In this document: in pieces, positions 1 through 8,258 of the stretch | Layout: each line of letters starts with the position of its first letter | Numbering within the stretch: position 1 is the stretch's first letter | Source: Bacteroidales bacterium | Lineage (GTDB): Bacteria > Bacteroidota > Bacteroidia > Bacteroidales > G3-4614 | Assembly (NCBI GenBank): GCA_015061035.1 | Contig: SUXK01000004.1 | Location: 62,001-126,000 of the forward strand | Direction: 5' to 3' | Length of the DNA: 64,000 nucleotides | The notes under the pieces: generated by a model | The model's input: the letters and a program-made list of their open reading frames with translations, nothing else | What the model was told of the DNA's origin: nothing | The model's database searches: none | Translations under genes and position numbers: made by a program

Positions 1-1353
1 CTTGGTGTTATGGTAACAGCCGAGACTATTATTGATAAAGCGATTGAGGTTGGTGCTGATATTATTGGTGTTAGCGGCCTTATCACTCCTTCGCTTAACG
101 AGATGTGCAATATCGCAAGAGAACTTGAAAATAGAGGGTTGGATATTCCTCTGTTAATTGGTGGAGCAACAACATCGGAATTGCATACTGCTGTTAAAAT
201 TGCTCCTCTTTATAGTGGTGTTGTTGTGTATGTTAAGGATGCTTCGCAAGACCCCATTATTGCTGCAAAACTGACTAATAACAGGATTAGAGATAGTTAT
301 ATTAATGAGATTAAAGAGCGACAACACTTTTTGAGAGAAAGTACAAAATGTGATGACACTGTTTCTTTGTCTGTTGCCGAAGGATTAAGAGATATAAGTT
401 GCTGCAACGGATATACTCCTACTACTCCTAAGGTATTGAACAAAGAGATTAATTTATCTTTTGAAATAAGTGAACTTATTGATTTTATTAATTGGGGACA
501 ACTTTTTAATGTTTGGAAACTGAGTGGTAAATTTGCTTCAGTTGCATACCTTAATGGTTGCGACCACTGCAAAGCATCGTGGCTTGCATCTTTAGCCGTA
601 GAAGAGAGGAAAGAGGCTTCTGAGGCAATGCAACTACACAAGGAGTGTTTAAGAGTAATAAAAGAGGTTTGTGACAAACTTAATCCTAAGATTAAAGCAT
701 CTGTATCGTTCTTCAAAGCAAATTCAAAAGATAATAGCATTATTATCAAGAGTGATAATGATATTATAATTCCAACCCTACGCCAACAAAAGAAGAGAGA
801 TAATAATGAGGGTGGATACCTTGCTCTTTCTGATTTTATTTTACCCGAAGAGAGTGATAAGGTTGATTATATTGCAACTTTTGCTGTTACTGCTGGAAGA
901 GATATTCAATCATATATAGAGTATCTGAAGAGTAACGGAGATGATTACAAATCGGTACTTCTGCAATCTATTGCAGACCGCTTAGCAGAGGCTGCCGCTG
1001 CATATACCCACTACCTTGTAAGAACCGATATGTGGAGTTATTCAAACGAAGAAAAGAACGTAGCCGATATAATTAAGGGTAATTGCTGTGGTATTAGACC
1101 TGCAATAGGATACCCTTCCCTACCCGACCAATCACTTATGTTTGAAATGAAAAATTTTATTGATTTTGACAAATTGGGTATTGAGGTTACTGAGAATGGT
1201 GCTATGTATCCAAGTGCTTCGGTATGTGGTTTTATGATTGCCAACCCTAATGCAAGATATTTTACCTTGACTATTGATGAAAATCAACGTAATGTATATT
1301 GTCAAAAGAGAGGTATAGCATTGGATGATGCTAAAAAATGGATTGCCGTATAG
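1..1353 (+). CDS. metH: Methionine synthase, cobalamin-dependent (3' part)
   Basis: This is the C-terminal part of B12-dependent methionine synthase, which transfers a methyl group from methyltetrahydrofolate to homocysteine in the cytoplasm. The frame is open to the left edge, so the gene is cut by the window; the ATG at 10 is internal. The first ~90 residues are the end of the B12-binding Rossmann domain (IIGVSGLITPSLNEM, LLIGGATTSELHTAVK). The DxHxxG cobalamin-ligand motif would lie just left of the window. The rest is the reductive-activation (AdoMet-binding) domain, with RPAIGYPSLPD near residue 360 and GAMYPSASVCGF near residue 400. The activation domain is complete to the stop at 1351-1353. 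A 94-base gap with its own -7 box separates it from ddh, so the two are probably transcribed separately. Confidence 0.93.
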   Translation, partial: LGVMVTAETIIDKAIEVGADIIGVSGLITPSLNEMCNIARELENRGLDIPLLIGGATTSELHTAVKIAPLYSGVVVYVKDASQDPIIAAKLTNNRIRDSYINEIKERQHFLRESTKCDDTVSLSVAEGLRDISCCNGYTPTTPKVLNKEINLSFEISELIDFINWGQLFNVWKLSGKFASVAYLNGCDHCKASWLASLAVEERKEASEAMQLHKECLRVIKEVCDKLNPKIKASVSFFKANSKDNSIIIKSDNDIIIPTLRQQKKRDNNEGGYLALSDFILPEESDKVDYIATFAVTAGRDIQSYIEYLKSNGDDYKSVLLQSIADRLAEAAAAYTHYLVRTDMWSYSNEEKNVADIIKGNCCGIRPAIGYPSLPDQSLMFEMKNFIDFDKLGIEVTENGAMYPSASVCGFMIANPNARYFTLTIDENQRNVYCQKRGIALDDAKKWIAV

Positions 1354-1414
1354 GTATTATATTAAGAGTTTATTTAAAAATATTTAATTTCTATTATTTT
1401 TAGCGACAATATAT

Positions 1415-1422
1415 TATTTTTG
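1415..1422 (+). promoter_or_regulatory. -7 promoter box (TATTTTTG) for ddh-lgt
   Basis: TATTTTTG matches the Bacteroidota sigma-ABfr -7 consensus TAnnTTTG. It lies 25 bases before the ATG at 1448. The alternative GTG start at 1424 would fall at the expected transcription start, which argues for the ATG. No clear -33 TTTG is seen. Confidence 0.45.
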
Positions 1423-1447
1423 TGTGTCAAAAAAATTAATTATAAAT

Positions 1448-2344
1448 ATGAAAAAGATGAGAGTTGCCGTTGTTGGATATGGCAATATAGGTAAATTTAC
1501 TATCGATGCCATTGAGGCTTCGTGCGATATGGAAGTTGCAGGAATTGTTAGACGTAATGTTTGTGATATTCCTGAAGAGATAAAAAAATATAAAGTAGTT
1601 AGTAACATTAAAGAGATTGAAAAGGTAGATGTTGCTATTCTTGCCACACCAACCCGTAAGGTTGAGGAGTACGCAAAAGAGATATTGGCAATGGGTATTA
1701 ACACTGCCGATAGTTTTGATATTCACTCTGGGATTACCTCACTAAGAGCAAACCTCGATAAGGTTGCAAAAGAGAGTGGTGCTGTGGCTATAATATCGGC
1801 TGGATGGGATCCAGGTAGCGACTCTGTTGTACGTACTCTAATGGAGGCTGCTGCTCCTAAAGGTATTACTTACACTAACTTTGGACCAGGTATGAGTATG
1901 GGGCACACAGTTGCTGTTAAAGCAATAGAGGGTGTTAAGGCCGCTCTTTCAATGACAATTCCCGTTGGTACTGGTATTCACAGAAGAATGGTGTATATTG
2001 AAGTTGAAGAGGGTTATAAGTTTGAGGAGGTTGCAAAAGCAATTAAGGCAGATGCATACTTTATTAATGATGAGACTCACGTTATGCAGGTTGAGTGTGT
2101 TGATAACCTATTGGATATGGGACATGGTGTTATGATGTGTCGCAAGGGTGTATCGGGTAAAACCCAAAACCAACTTTTTGAATTTAATATGAAGATTAAC
2201 AACCCTGCGCTTACTGCACAAATGTTGGTTAATGCTGCTCGTGCTACGTTCCGTCAAAAACCCGGTTGCTATACAATGCCCGAAGTGCCTGTTATAGATT
2301 TATTGCCAGGAGATAGAGAAGAGTGGATTTCACATTTGGTTTAA
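1448..2344 (+). CDS. ddh: meso-Diaminopimelate D-dehydrogenase
   Basis: NADPH-dependent meso-diaminopimelate dehydrogenase makes meso-DAP from tetrahydrodipicolinate in one step for lysine and peptidoglycan synthesis. An N-terminal Rossmann motif (VAVVGYGNIGKFTIDAI) is followed by features of the family: ATPTRKVEEYAKEIL, NTADSFDIHSGI, SAGWDPGSDSV and GPGMSMGHTVAVKAI. The length of ~299 residues from the ATG at 1448 suits the family. A GTG at 1424 would add eight residues ahead of the natural MKKMRVAVVG start, but it sits on the predicted transcription start, so the ATG is preferred. lgt follows 17 bases downstream in the same direction, probably in one transcript. Confidence 0.92.
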   Translation: MKKMRVAVVGYGNIGKFTIDAIEASCDMEVAGIVRRNVCDIPEEIKKYKVVSNIKEIEKVDVAILATPTRKVEEYAKEILAMGINTADSFDIHSGITSLRANLDKVAKESGAVAIISAGWDPGSDSVVRTLMEAAAPKGITYTNFGPGMSMGHTVAVKAIEGVKAALSMTIPVGTGIHRRMVYIEVEEGYKFEEVAKAIKADAYFINDETHVMQVECVDNLLDMGHGVMMCRKGVSGKTQNQLFEFNMKINNPALTAQMLVNAARATFRQKPGCYTMPEVPVIDLLPGDREEWISHLV

Positions 2345-2361
2345 TTTAATAGAATATCACG

Positions 2362-3246
2362 ATGCTTAGTTCTGTTGTATGGAATGCTGACCCTGCCATA
2401 TTCTCTTTAGGACCTCTTGAGATAAGATGGTATGGTTTGCTATTTGCTATAGGCTTTTTGGTTGGTTATTACATTGAGGCTAAAATATTTAAAAACGATA
2501 AAGCCCCCGATGATTGGTGCGACAAACTTTTTGTGTATGTTATAGTTGCAACGATTATTGGTGCAAGATTAGGTCACTGTTTCTTTTATGACTGGGACTA
2601 CTACACCAGCAATCCTATTGAGATATTTAAGATATGGGAAGGTGGATTGGCAAGCCATGGTGGTACAATAGCAATTATTATTGCAGTACTGATATATGCT
2701 AAAAAGGTTACTCACAGGAATGCTCTTTGGGTGTTTGACCGTTTAGTTATACCTATTGCTTTAGTTGCGTCAATGATACGATTTGGTAATTTAATGAATC
2801 ACGAAATTTATGGTACTCAAACTACAATGCCATGGGGTTTTAATTTTATTACTAATATATCGGAGTGGCAAAATGGAGCAGCACCTCAATATTCTCCAAC
2901 ATCACACCCTACTCAAATATATGAGGCTCTATCATACTTTGCCCTCTTTGTTACGTTGATGTTTATGTATTGGAAAAGAGGTGCAGGAGATAAACGAGGT
3001 TTATTATTTGGAGTTTTCTTCTTATGGGTATTCGGTTCAAGATTTGCGATAGAGTTCTTGAAACTTCCTCAAGAGATGTTTGAGATTGAGTTGATGGAGA
3101 GAGTTGGCATGAATATGGGACAAATATTGAGTATTCCGTTTATAATTATAGGTATATATTTTACTATAATTGGATTAAACGCAACCAGAAAGAGCGGTAA
3201 AATATCGCACAGACATTCGCATATTCATAGACACTACAAGAAATAG
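2362..3246 (+). CDS. lgt: Prolipoprotein diacylglyceryl transferase
   Basis: Lgt transfers the diacylglyceryl group of phosphatidylglycerol to the lipobox cysteine of prolipoproteins in the inner membrane. The 294-residue protein has about seven hydrophobic segments and clear Lgt signatures: GPLEIRWYGLLFAIGF near the N terminus, GARLGHCFFYD, the WEGGLASHGG loop, IRFGNLMNHEIYG (the conserved region carrying the key Arg and Asn) and HPTQIYEA. The C terminus ends in a His/Arg/Lys-rich tail (KISHRHSHIHRHYKK), which is unusual but cytoplasmic and probably harmless. It follows ddh closely and is closed by a strong hairpin at 3303-3335. Confidence 0.95.
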   Translation: MLSSVVWNADPAIFSLGPLEIRWYGLLFAIGFLVGYYIEAKIFKNDKAPDDWCDKLFVYVIVATIIGARLGHCFFYDWDYYTSNPIEIFKIWEGGLASHGGTIAIIIAVLIYAKKVTHRNALWVFDRLVIPIALVASMIRFGNLMNHEIYGTQTTMPWGFNFITNISEWQNGAAPQYSPTSHPTQIYEALSYFALFVTLMFMYWKRGAGDKRGLLFGVFFLWVFGSRFAIEFLKLPQEMFEIELMERVGMNMGQILSIPFIIIGIYFTIIGLNATRKSGKISHRHSHIHRHYKK

Positions 3247-3302
3247 ATTCATTCTTATATGTTTTGATAGAGCAATGTCTTAACGTTGATTATTATATAA
3301 GA

Positions 3303-3335
3303 GAGAGGGGGTTTGCTTTAAGCAAACCTCCTCTC
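3303..3335. terminator. Bidirectional hairpin terminator, lgt / SDR
   Basis: The inner arms GGTTTGCT and AGCAAACC pair around a TTA loop, and GAGAGGG pairs with TCCTCTC outside them, giving a ~15-bp stem with one G-U pair. It lies between the converging lgt and SDR genes and has T/A-rich flanks on both sides, so it can serve both strands. Confidence 0.7.
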
Positions 3336-3399
3336 CTTGCTATATTGTTTAAATCTATAATAGGTTATTTAGGTTCACGCAAAATAAATTTACATTTAA

Positions 3400-4131
3400 C
3401 TACTTTGTCTTTACTATTTTGAGGCGTTCCCATATAAAGTTTGGGATTAATCGCCAAAAGGCTACTAATATAGAGTATTTCCAATCTATTATTGCCACTC
3501 TCTTTTTGTTTACTACCGCCTTATACAGTTTTTTTGCGGCATAAGGGGCTTGCATCTTCATTGGGTAGTTGGCATTACGCAATAGTGCTGTTTCAACAAA
3601 TCCGGGGCGAATATCGGTAAATGATATTTTATCTCCTCTCATTCTTGATAGTTGTGCCAAGCATTGAAGGTAGATATTGTTAAATCGTTTTGTTGCTGAG
3701 TATGATGGTGCTACTCCTAAACCTTTTGTTCCTGCTATTGATGAGACTACGGCTATTTGTCCACCTCTGTTTTTTGAAAAGTAGTCGTATGCTTTTACAA
3801 CCATTTGTGTCATTCCCAAACAGTTTGTTTTTACAGTATCTATCTCTATTTGTGGTTGTAACTCTTTGTTTTGGAAACCTATGCCCGACACATGGAGGTA
3901 TATATCCATTCCTCCCATATCATCTATCAACTCAGAGAGCAGTTGTGGCGCTTCAGGTGCTACTACATCTATCTTTTTAATAAAGGCAGTTTTAGGATAC
4001 TCTTTTTGTAGAGAGAGCAAATTTTCTTCTCTTCGCCCTGCTAAACCCACTATATACCCGTTTTGCAAAAATAGTTTTGCACTCTCCATTCCTATCCCAG
4101 ATGTTGCTCCTACTATAACTATTTTTTTCAT
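3400..4131 (-). CDS. Short-chain dehydrogenase/reductase (SDR)
   Basis: This is a cytoplasmic NAD(P)-dependent oxidoreductase of the classical SDR family, 243 residues long. The nucleotide-binding motif is GATSGIG (residues 8-14). LHVSGIG replaces the usual NNAG motif. The catalytic Ser is in VVSSIAG and the Tyr/Lys pair in YSATK. The substrate cannot be told from the sequence. It starts only 22 bases after the stop of the last GH85 gene, with no hairpin between, so read-through from that gene is possible. It converges with lgt across a shared terminator. Confidence 0.85.
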   Translation of the reverse strand: MKKIVIVGATSGIGMESAKLFLQNGYIVGLAGRREENLLSLQKEYPKTAFIKKIDVVAPEAPQLLSELIDDMGGMDIYLHVSGIGFQNKELQPQIEIDTVKTNCLGMTQMVVKAYDYFSKNRGGQIAVVSSIAGTKGLGVAPSYSATKRFNNIYLQCLAQLSRMRGDKISFTDIRPGFVETALLRNANYPMKMQAPYAAKKLYKAVVNKKRVAIIDWKYSILVAFWRLIPNFIWERLKIVKTK

Positions 4132-4153
4132 AATGGTATAAAATGTTTATAAT

Positions 4154-7100
4154 TTATCTTTTTATAACTTTCAATGAGCGAACTGCTGTTCCATTGTTAT
4201 TCTTAACTTTTATAATATACATTCCTTTTTCGCCATCTACATCAACACGCACGCACTCGTTTGTTGTTGCATTGATTTGTTTACTCTCAATTAGTTTACC
4301 ATCAAGGGCTACAATCTCTATTGTATATAATCCCTCTTTTACAAATGACATGTTAATGAAATCAGTAAAAGGATTTGGATATACTCCCATTCCCTCTATT
4401 ACAGCATCTTCAACTCCATCGGGCCAAGAGATTACTGCAATATCAACACTCTGGGTATCTTTTCCCCACATATTTTTAAGGGTTAATCCTGCTGTATATG
4501 TTCCTATTACATCGTATGATATTGTTGCAGTTGTTCCCTCTTGAGATTCGATGGATGCATTGGGGAAGTTCCACTCCGACTCTGTTTTTACTTGATATGT
4601 TCCACTAATCATTGGATTTCCCAACTCTTCATTTGAAGCATTAAGAATTGTCTCTGTAACGCTTGATGTATTCTCTCCACTTTGACCGATAGTTGATATT
4701 AATGCTGCTGTATAACTATCTCCTTTATATCCTAAATTGGGGAATACCATGTCGCCGTTTGCGTTAGGAACTTGCTCCTCAAATGTCCAATATCCTTGTA
4801 ATCCGTTTGGTGCTGTTGTATATCCCTTCATTGCCTCTTGAACCTCTTGGTCTGTTAATACGCGATCCCATACCTGGAACTCATCTACCCAGCCATTATA
4901 TCCTCCTTTGTAAACGCTTGTTCCTCCGATATAAACATATGAACCTGGCCAACGAACTGCATTAGAGGCTATGTGTTTTGTTACCTTTTCTGCTACTTTT
5001 TTACCATTGAAGTACATTTTTTGAGTTCCGTCTGAGGCAAATGTTATTGCTACGTGTGTCCATTGTCCCTCTTTCACTGAGTGGTCTTTTGACATCATAT
5101 CTGTATCGGGTGCATCATGCTCTGTCCAACCATATGTGTTATAAGAAATCTCATTTGCAAGGTGCTTTGTTGATGTATCCAATGTTGTTGATGAAGAACC
5201 TGTTTCTTTGCGAGGTTTTGTTCCTTCATCTAAAGCTACTTCTAAATCGGGTCGTATTGTTACCCAAAAATCTCCCCAGTTGTTATGTGGCCATACATCT
5301 GAAAAACTTCTCTTATCAATAAGATTTGTTCCCTCTTTGTCGTGAGTGAATTTATCTACTTTAAACCACATCATATAGGTATATGGACGTGAAGCCACGA
5401 CTTCAGGAAATCGTAAAAGATTGGGGTCTTCAACCTTAACGGCTCTTGATACACTTCCCTCTCCTAATCGAGATGTTGTGTATGATAGTGTTACATTCTC
5501 ATCTTTATGTGTTTCCGTTTTGTCTAATGTTAATGTTCCGATTGTTGGAATTGCTCCTGTTTCGTTTGGTGATACTTGAATAATTCCTCGAGTAAATGCT
5601 ACTGTTCCATCACCGTTTGTAATCTTAACATCGTATAATCCTACTGTAGGCAATGAAAGTGTTATTGATGTTGTATTGGTGAATGTTTGTACGCTTGCTC
5701 CTGTTTGTGAATTTATAACTTCCCATGTTGCGGCTGGGTGATTTATATCAATATAACGCAATGTAAACTCTTCTCCTGCTTTAATTATGGGTTTGTCAAT
5801 TTCTGTTCCTTCAACAATAGTTGGTTCTATTGACTCAACATCAATCCACTCTCCCCATGCAATATTTGACTCTGTTTCACCATCTAATGATACTGCAGCT
5901 ACTCCAATTCTAATATCGCCACCAAGTTCTGTATCATAAGGTGCTGAGACAACATATGCTGCCCATGAGGTTGTAGCAGAGAAAACTTTCGCATCGCAAC
6001 CTTGTTGTTGTGTATATATGAGGAAGTATGATGTATTTACTTCTTTATTATATACTGGCTCGTATAACTCTTTTTCGGGTCCTGTGTATGCTCCATCCAT
6101 ATTATAGATAATTTTCATATCAACACCTTTATAGTTACGTGCCATTACTTTAGATTTTTCAACTAATGGTGTTTGTGGTTTTGGTGCAGAACCTACTTGT
6201 CCGCGAGTCAAAGATATTTGACCTATTAATACTTTGAAATTATCAGTTGTATTGGTGAATTTCAATCCTACTTGTGCAATTGTAGTATTATTTAGTTTAA
6301 ATTGTCGACCACTGATTTGTGTGCTTGAGGTTACCCAGCCATTCGCATCTTCATCGCCACTTTCAACTGTTGCATTTGTTTTTATCACCCTCTCAACTGC
6401 TGTTGCTTCATCTCCCTCTTTTGAACATGCCCAAGACAATGTTCCGCTTCCTGATAATACTTTATAGCGGATTGTCATGTAATCGCCTGAGTTTGCTGTT
6501 GAGTATTTTGTTTTAAAGAGTTGTAAATAGGTTTGCTCTGTTGCTCCAGATATTTGCAAACATGAACCTCCTAACCATGCATCATCCCATATAAATTCAG
6601 CGGTTAAATCATCGCTAACCTCTTCAGCGGTTCTTCCCATATAGGTATTGGTTGCCCACCAACGCCATGTTGGCATAAAATCTTGCATACCAATATTATA
6701 CCAATCGGTATTTGATTGACGCTCTCCTGCTTTGTTAAAAAATTTTCCATTACCAAGATTGAAGTTTGTTACAAATGGATCGGTTGATAAATCGCCTCCA
6801 TCTTGAGGAGTCAATGTACTTCTTGCGACAATATATTGAGCCCATCCGTAAGCATCGGTTGATCTTGAATTGAAACGTGTTGTACTTGTTATTTCAGGTG
6901 GGTTAATAGGATTTTTTGTTGAACCTGTAAATACATTCTCCAATATCTTTTGATATGTTTTTTGCATAGTCACAGGATCTGAACCATTCTCTCCTCGTGT
7001 TTCATATATTTGGTTACGATTGTGGGCACCCCATATTCCAATAGACAATTTATAACTGTTCAACTCTTTCCATTGAGACAATGCAGTCCCTGCTTGATAG

Positions 7101-8044
7101 TCTACACCAAAATAGACATCGAAAGATGATCGGTTTGGAAAATGTAAATTGACTGTTTGCTCTGATGTTGGTATGTAAGAACCATAGTTAGTAAAATATG
7201 CTGTTGATGTTGGTCTTCCTTCATAATCAAACCAGTCTTTATTTGTTGCATCAAGATTTGATGATGCAGGCATAGTTCCTAAATTGTGCATCATTGAATA
7301 CCAGCAATTATGGAAAGGTACTCCGTATGTTTCGGCTTTTTCATAGAGATCTCCAAAAAATAGTTTTGTTGCTGTATGAAATTCTTTTCCTATATATGGA
7401 CCTGCCATTAGTTTTGTTCGACTAAAATCAAACTCTGAGTTCCATCCTATTCCATCAATTCCGTAATATTTAAGGTATTTAAGGAACTTATCGGGACCAT
7501 CAATTAACATTCGGGCAAGCATCTCGCCATATCCTTCTGACGTGGGTGTTAAATAGGAGGCCCAACTAATAGGGGCTACACATGATATTTTTACACCGTT
7601 CTTATGACATACATCAAGCATTGCTGCTGGCATACTCATAAAGGGCGCTGTCCAGTTTCCCCAAATATCGGTGTAACTCCACATTGTCCATACTTCGCCA
7701 CCAAAGAAGTATGATGGTAGTGCATTCCAACCATCTCCACCAATTGGACACCACCACAAAAATTTACGTTCGGGATTTTGTGTTACTCGTACTTGTGTAA
7801 ATGAGTTTGTAAATCGAGTGCGGGGTTTAATGCGAGAGATAAAGAATTGTTCATTCTCGGCGGCCTCTTCATCAAGATTTTGATACAATGACTCATTTCC
7901 TGGGATCCAGTTTGTATAAGCCTCTGTCCATGTTGATTTTTCTGAGCCTATCTTCACATACATTTGGTGTTGAGGTACTGATTGCGAATAGGAAGATAAT
8001 GGCAATAGCAGTAGCATTGCTACAATAGATAAGATTCTTTTCAT
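4154..8044 (-). CDS. Secreted GH85 endo-beta-N-acetylglucosaminidase, copy A (T9SS cargo)
   Basis: Predicted to cut the GlcNAc-GlcNAc core of N-glycans at the cell surface. Domains by residue: signal peptide 1-20; GH85 barrel ~60-520, with FLWWCPIGGDGWNALPSYFF, WGNWTAP, DVCHKNGVKIS and the N-x-E motif (N202, E204; oxazoline-stabilising Asn and acid/base Glu by homology); beta-sandwich ~525-680; Fn3-like and PKD-like domains ~680-895; LamG/concanavalin-like domain ~930-1130 (WTHVAITF, MYFNGKKVAE, GWVDEFQVWDRVL); a further Ig/PKD-like unit; and a type A T9SS sorting domain from YPNPF to the end. The start is placed at MKRILSIVAM (1,296 residues); an ATG 14 codons upstream would precede the signal peptide with a charged extension. 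It is the last-transcribed of four paralogues. The family call rests on motif recall; substrate is inferred. Confidence 0.8.
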   Translation of the reverse strand: MKRILSIVAMLLLLPLSSYSQSVPQHQMYVKIGSEKSTWTEAYTNWIPGNESLYQNLDEEAAENEQFFISRIKPRTRFTNSFTQVRVTQNPERKFLWWCPIGGDGWNALPSYFFGGEVWTMWSYTDIWGNWTAPFMSMPAAMLDVCHKNGVKISCVAPISWASYLTPTSEGYGEMLARMLIDGPDKFLKYLKYYGIDGIGWNSEFDFSRTKLMAGPYIGKEFHTATKLFFGDLYEKAETYGVPFHNCWYSMMHNLGTMPASSNLDATNKDWFDYEGRPTSTAYFTNYGSYIPTSEQTVNLHFPNRSSFDVYFGVDYQAGTALSQWKELNSYKLSIGIWGAHNRNQIYETRGENGSDPVTMQKTYQKILENVFTGSTKNPINPPEITSTTRFNSRSTDAYGWAQYIVARSTLTPQDGGDLSTDPFVTNFNLGNGKFFNKAGERQSNTDWYNIGMQDFMPTWRWWATNTYMGRTAEEVSDDLTAEFIWDDAWLGGSCLQISGATEQTYLQLFKTKYSTANSGDYMTIRYKVLSGSGTLSWACSKEGDEATAVERVIKTNATVESGDEDANGWVTSSTQISGRQFKLNNTTIAQVGLKFTNTTDNFKVLIGQISLTRGQVGSAPKPQTPLVEKSKVMARNYKGVDMKIIYNMDGAYTGPEKELYEPVYNKEVNTSYFLIYTQQQGCDAKVFSATTSWAAYVVSAPYDTELGGDIRIGVAAVSLDGETESNIAWGEWIDVESIEPTIVEGTEIDKPIIKAGEEFTLRYIDINHPAATWEVINSQTGASVQTFTNTTSITLSLPTVGLYDVKITNGDGTVAFTRGIIQVSPNETGAIPTIGTLTLDKTETHKDENVTLSYTTSRLGEGSVSRAVKVEDPNLLRFPEVVASRPYTYMMWFKVDKFTHDKEGTNLIDKRSFSDVWPHNNWGDFWVTIRPDLEVALDEGTKPRKETGSSSTTLDTSTKHLANEISYNTYGWTEHDAPDTDMMSKDHSVKEGQWTHVAITFASDGTQKMYFNGKKVAEKVTKHIASNAVRWPGSYVYIGGTSVYKGGYNGWVDEFQVWDRVLTDQEVQEAMKGYTTAPNGLQGYWTFEEQVPNANGDMVFPNLGYKGDSYTAALISTIGQSGENTSSVTETILNASNEELGNPMISGTYQVKTESEWNFPNASIESQEGTTATISYDVIGTYTAGLTLKNMWGKDTQSVDIAVISWPDGVEDAVIEGMGVYPNPFTDFINMSFVKEGLYTIEIVALDGKLIESKQINATTNECVRVDVDGEKGMYIIKVKNNNGTAVRSLKVIKR

Positions 8045-8153
8045 ATATAACGGTTTTGTTTTTTTAGGTAAAAAATATGTAAGCAAAGAACATAGTTATG
8101 TGTGTCTAATTTGTACCTATACACAATCTGTGTTTGCATCTGCGTTTTGAGAA

Positions 8154-8161
8154 CAAAGATA
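8154..8161 (-). promoter_or_regulatory. -7 box (TATCTTTG) for GH85 copy A
   Basis: CAAAGATA on the plus strand reads TATCTTTG on the minus strand, matching TAnnTTTG. It predicts a leader of ~110 bases, which includes the inverted repeat ACACA-ATC-TGTGT at 8121-8133. No -33 TTTG is seen at the right spacing. Confidence 0.45.
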
Positions 8162-8203
8162 ATATTTTTATATAATTATACCATTATTAAGAAAATATAA
8201 AAA

Positions 8204-8234
8204 AAGAAAGAATCTCCTTAGAGATTCCTTCTTT
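8204..8234 (-). terminator. Terminator of GH85 copy B
   Basis: GAATCTC and GAGATTC pair around CTTA, with an imperfect extension of A/G-rich against T/C-rich sequence. On the minus strand the hairpin is followed by a T-rich run (the plus-strand AAAATATAAAAAAAG). It lies 25 bases beyond the stop of copy B. Confidence 0.75.
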
Positions 8235-8258
8235 GAATATATTGTTTAACGATGATGA

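Noticed and set aside
1424..1447. GTG start for ddh
   Set aside because: It falls at the expected transcription start just after the -7 box; the family N terminus begins at the ATG at 1448.
8045..8086. Upstream ATG for GH85 copy A
   Set aside because: It would put 14 residues in front of a canonical signal peptide; the other three copies start directly with MKK.
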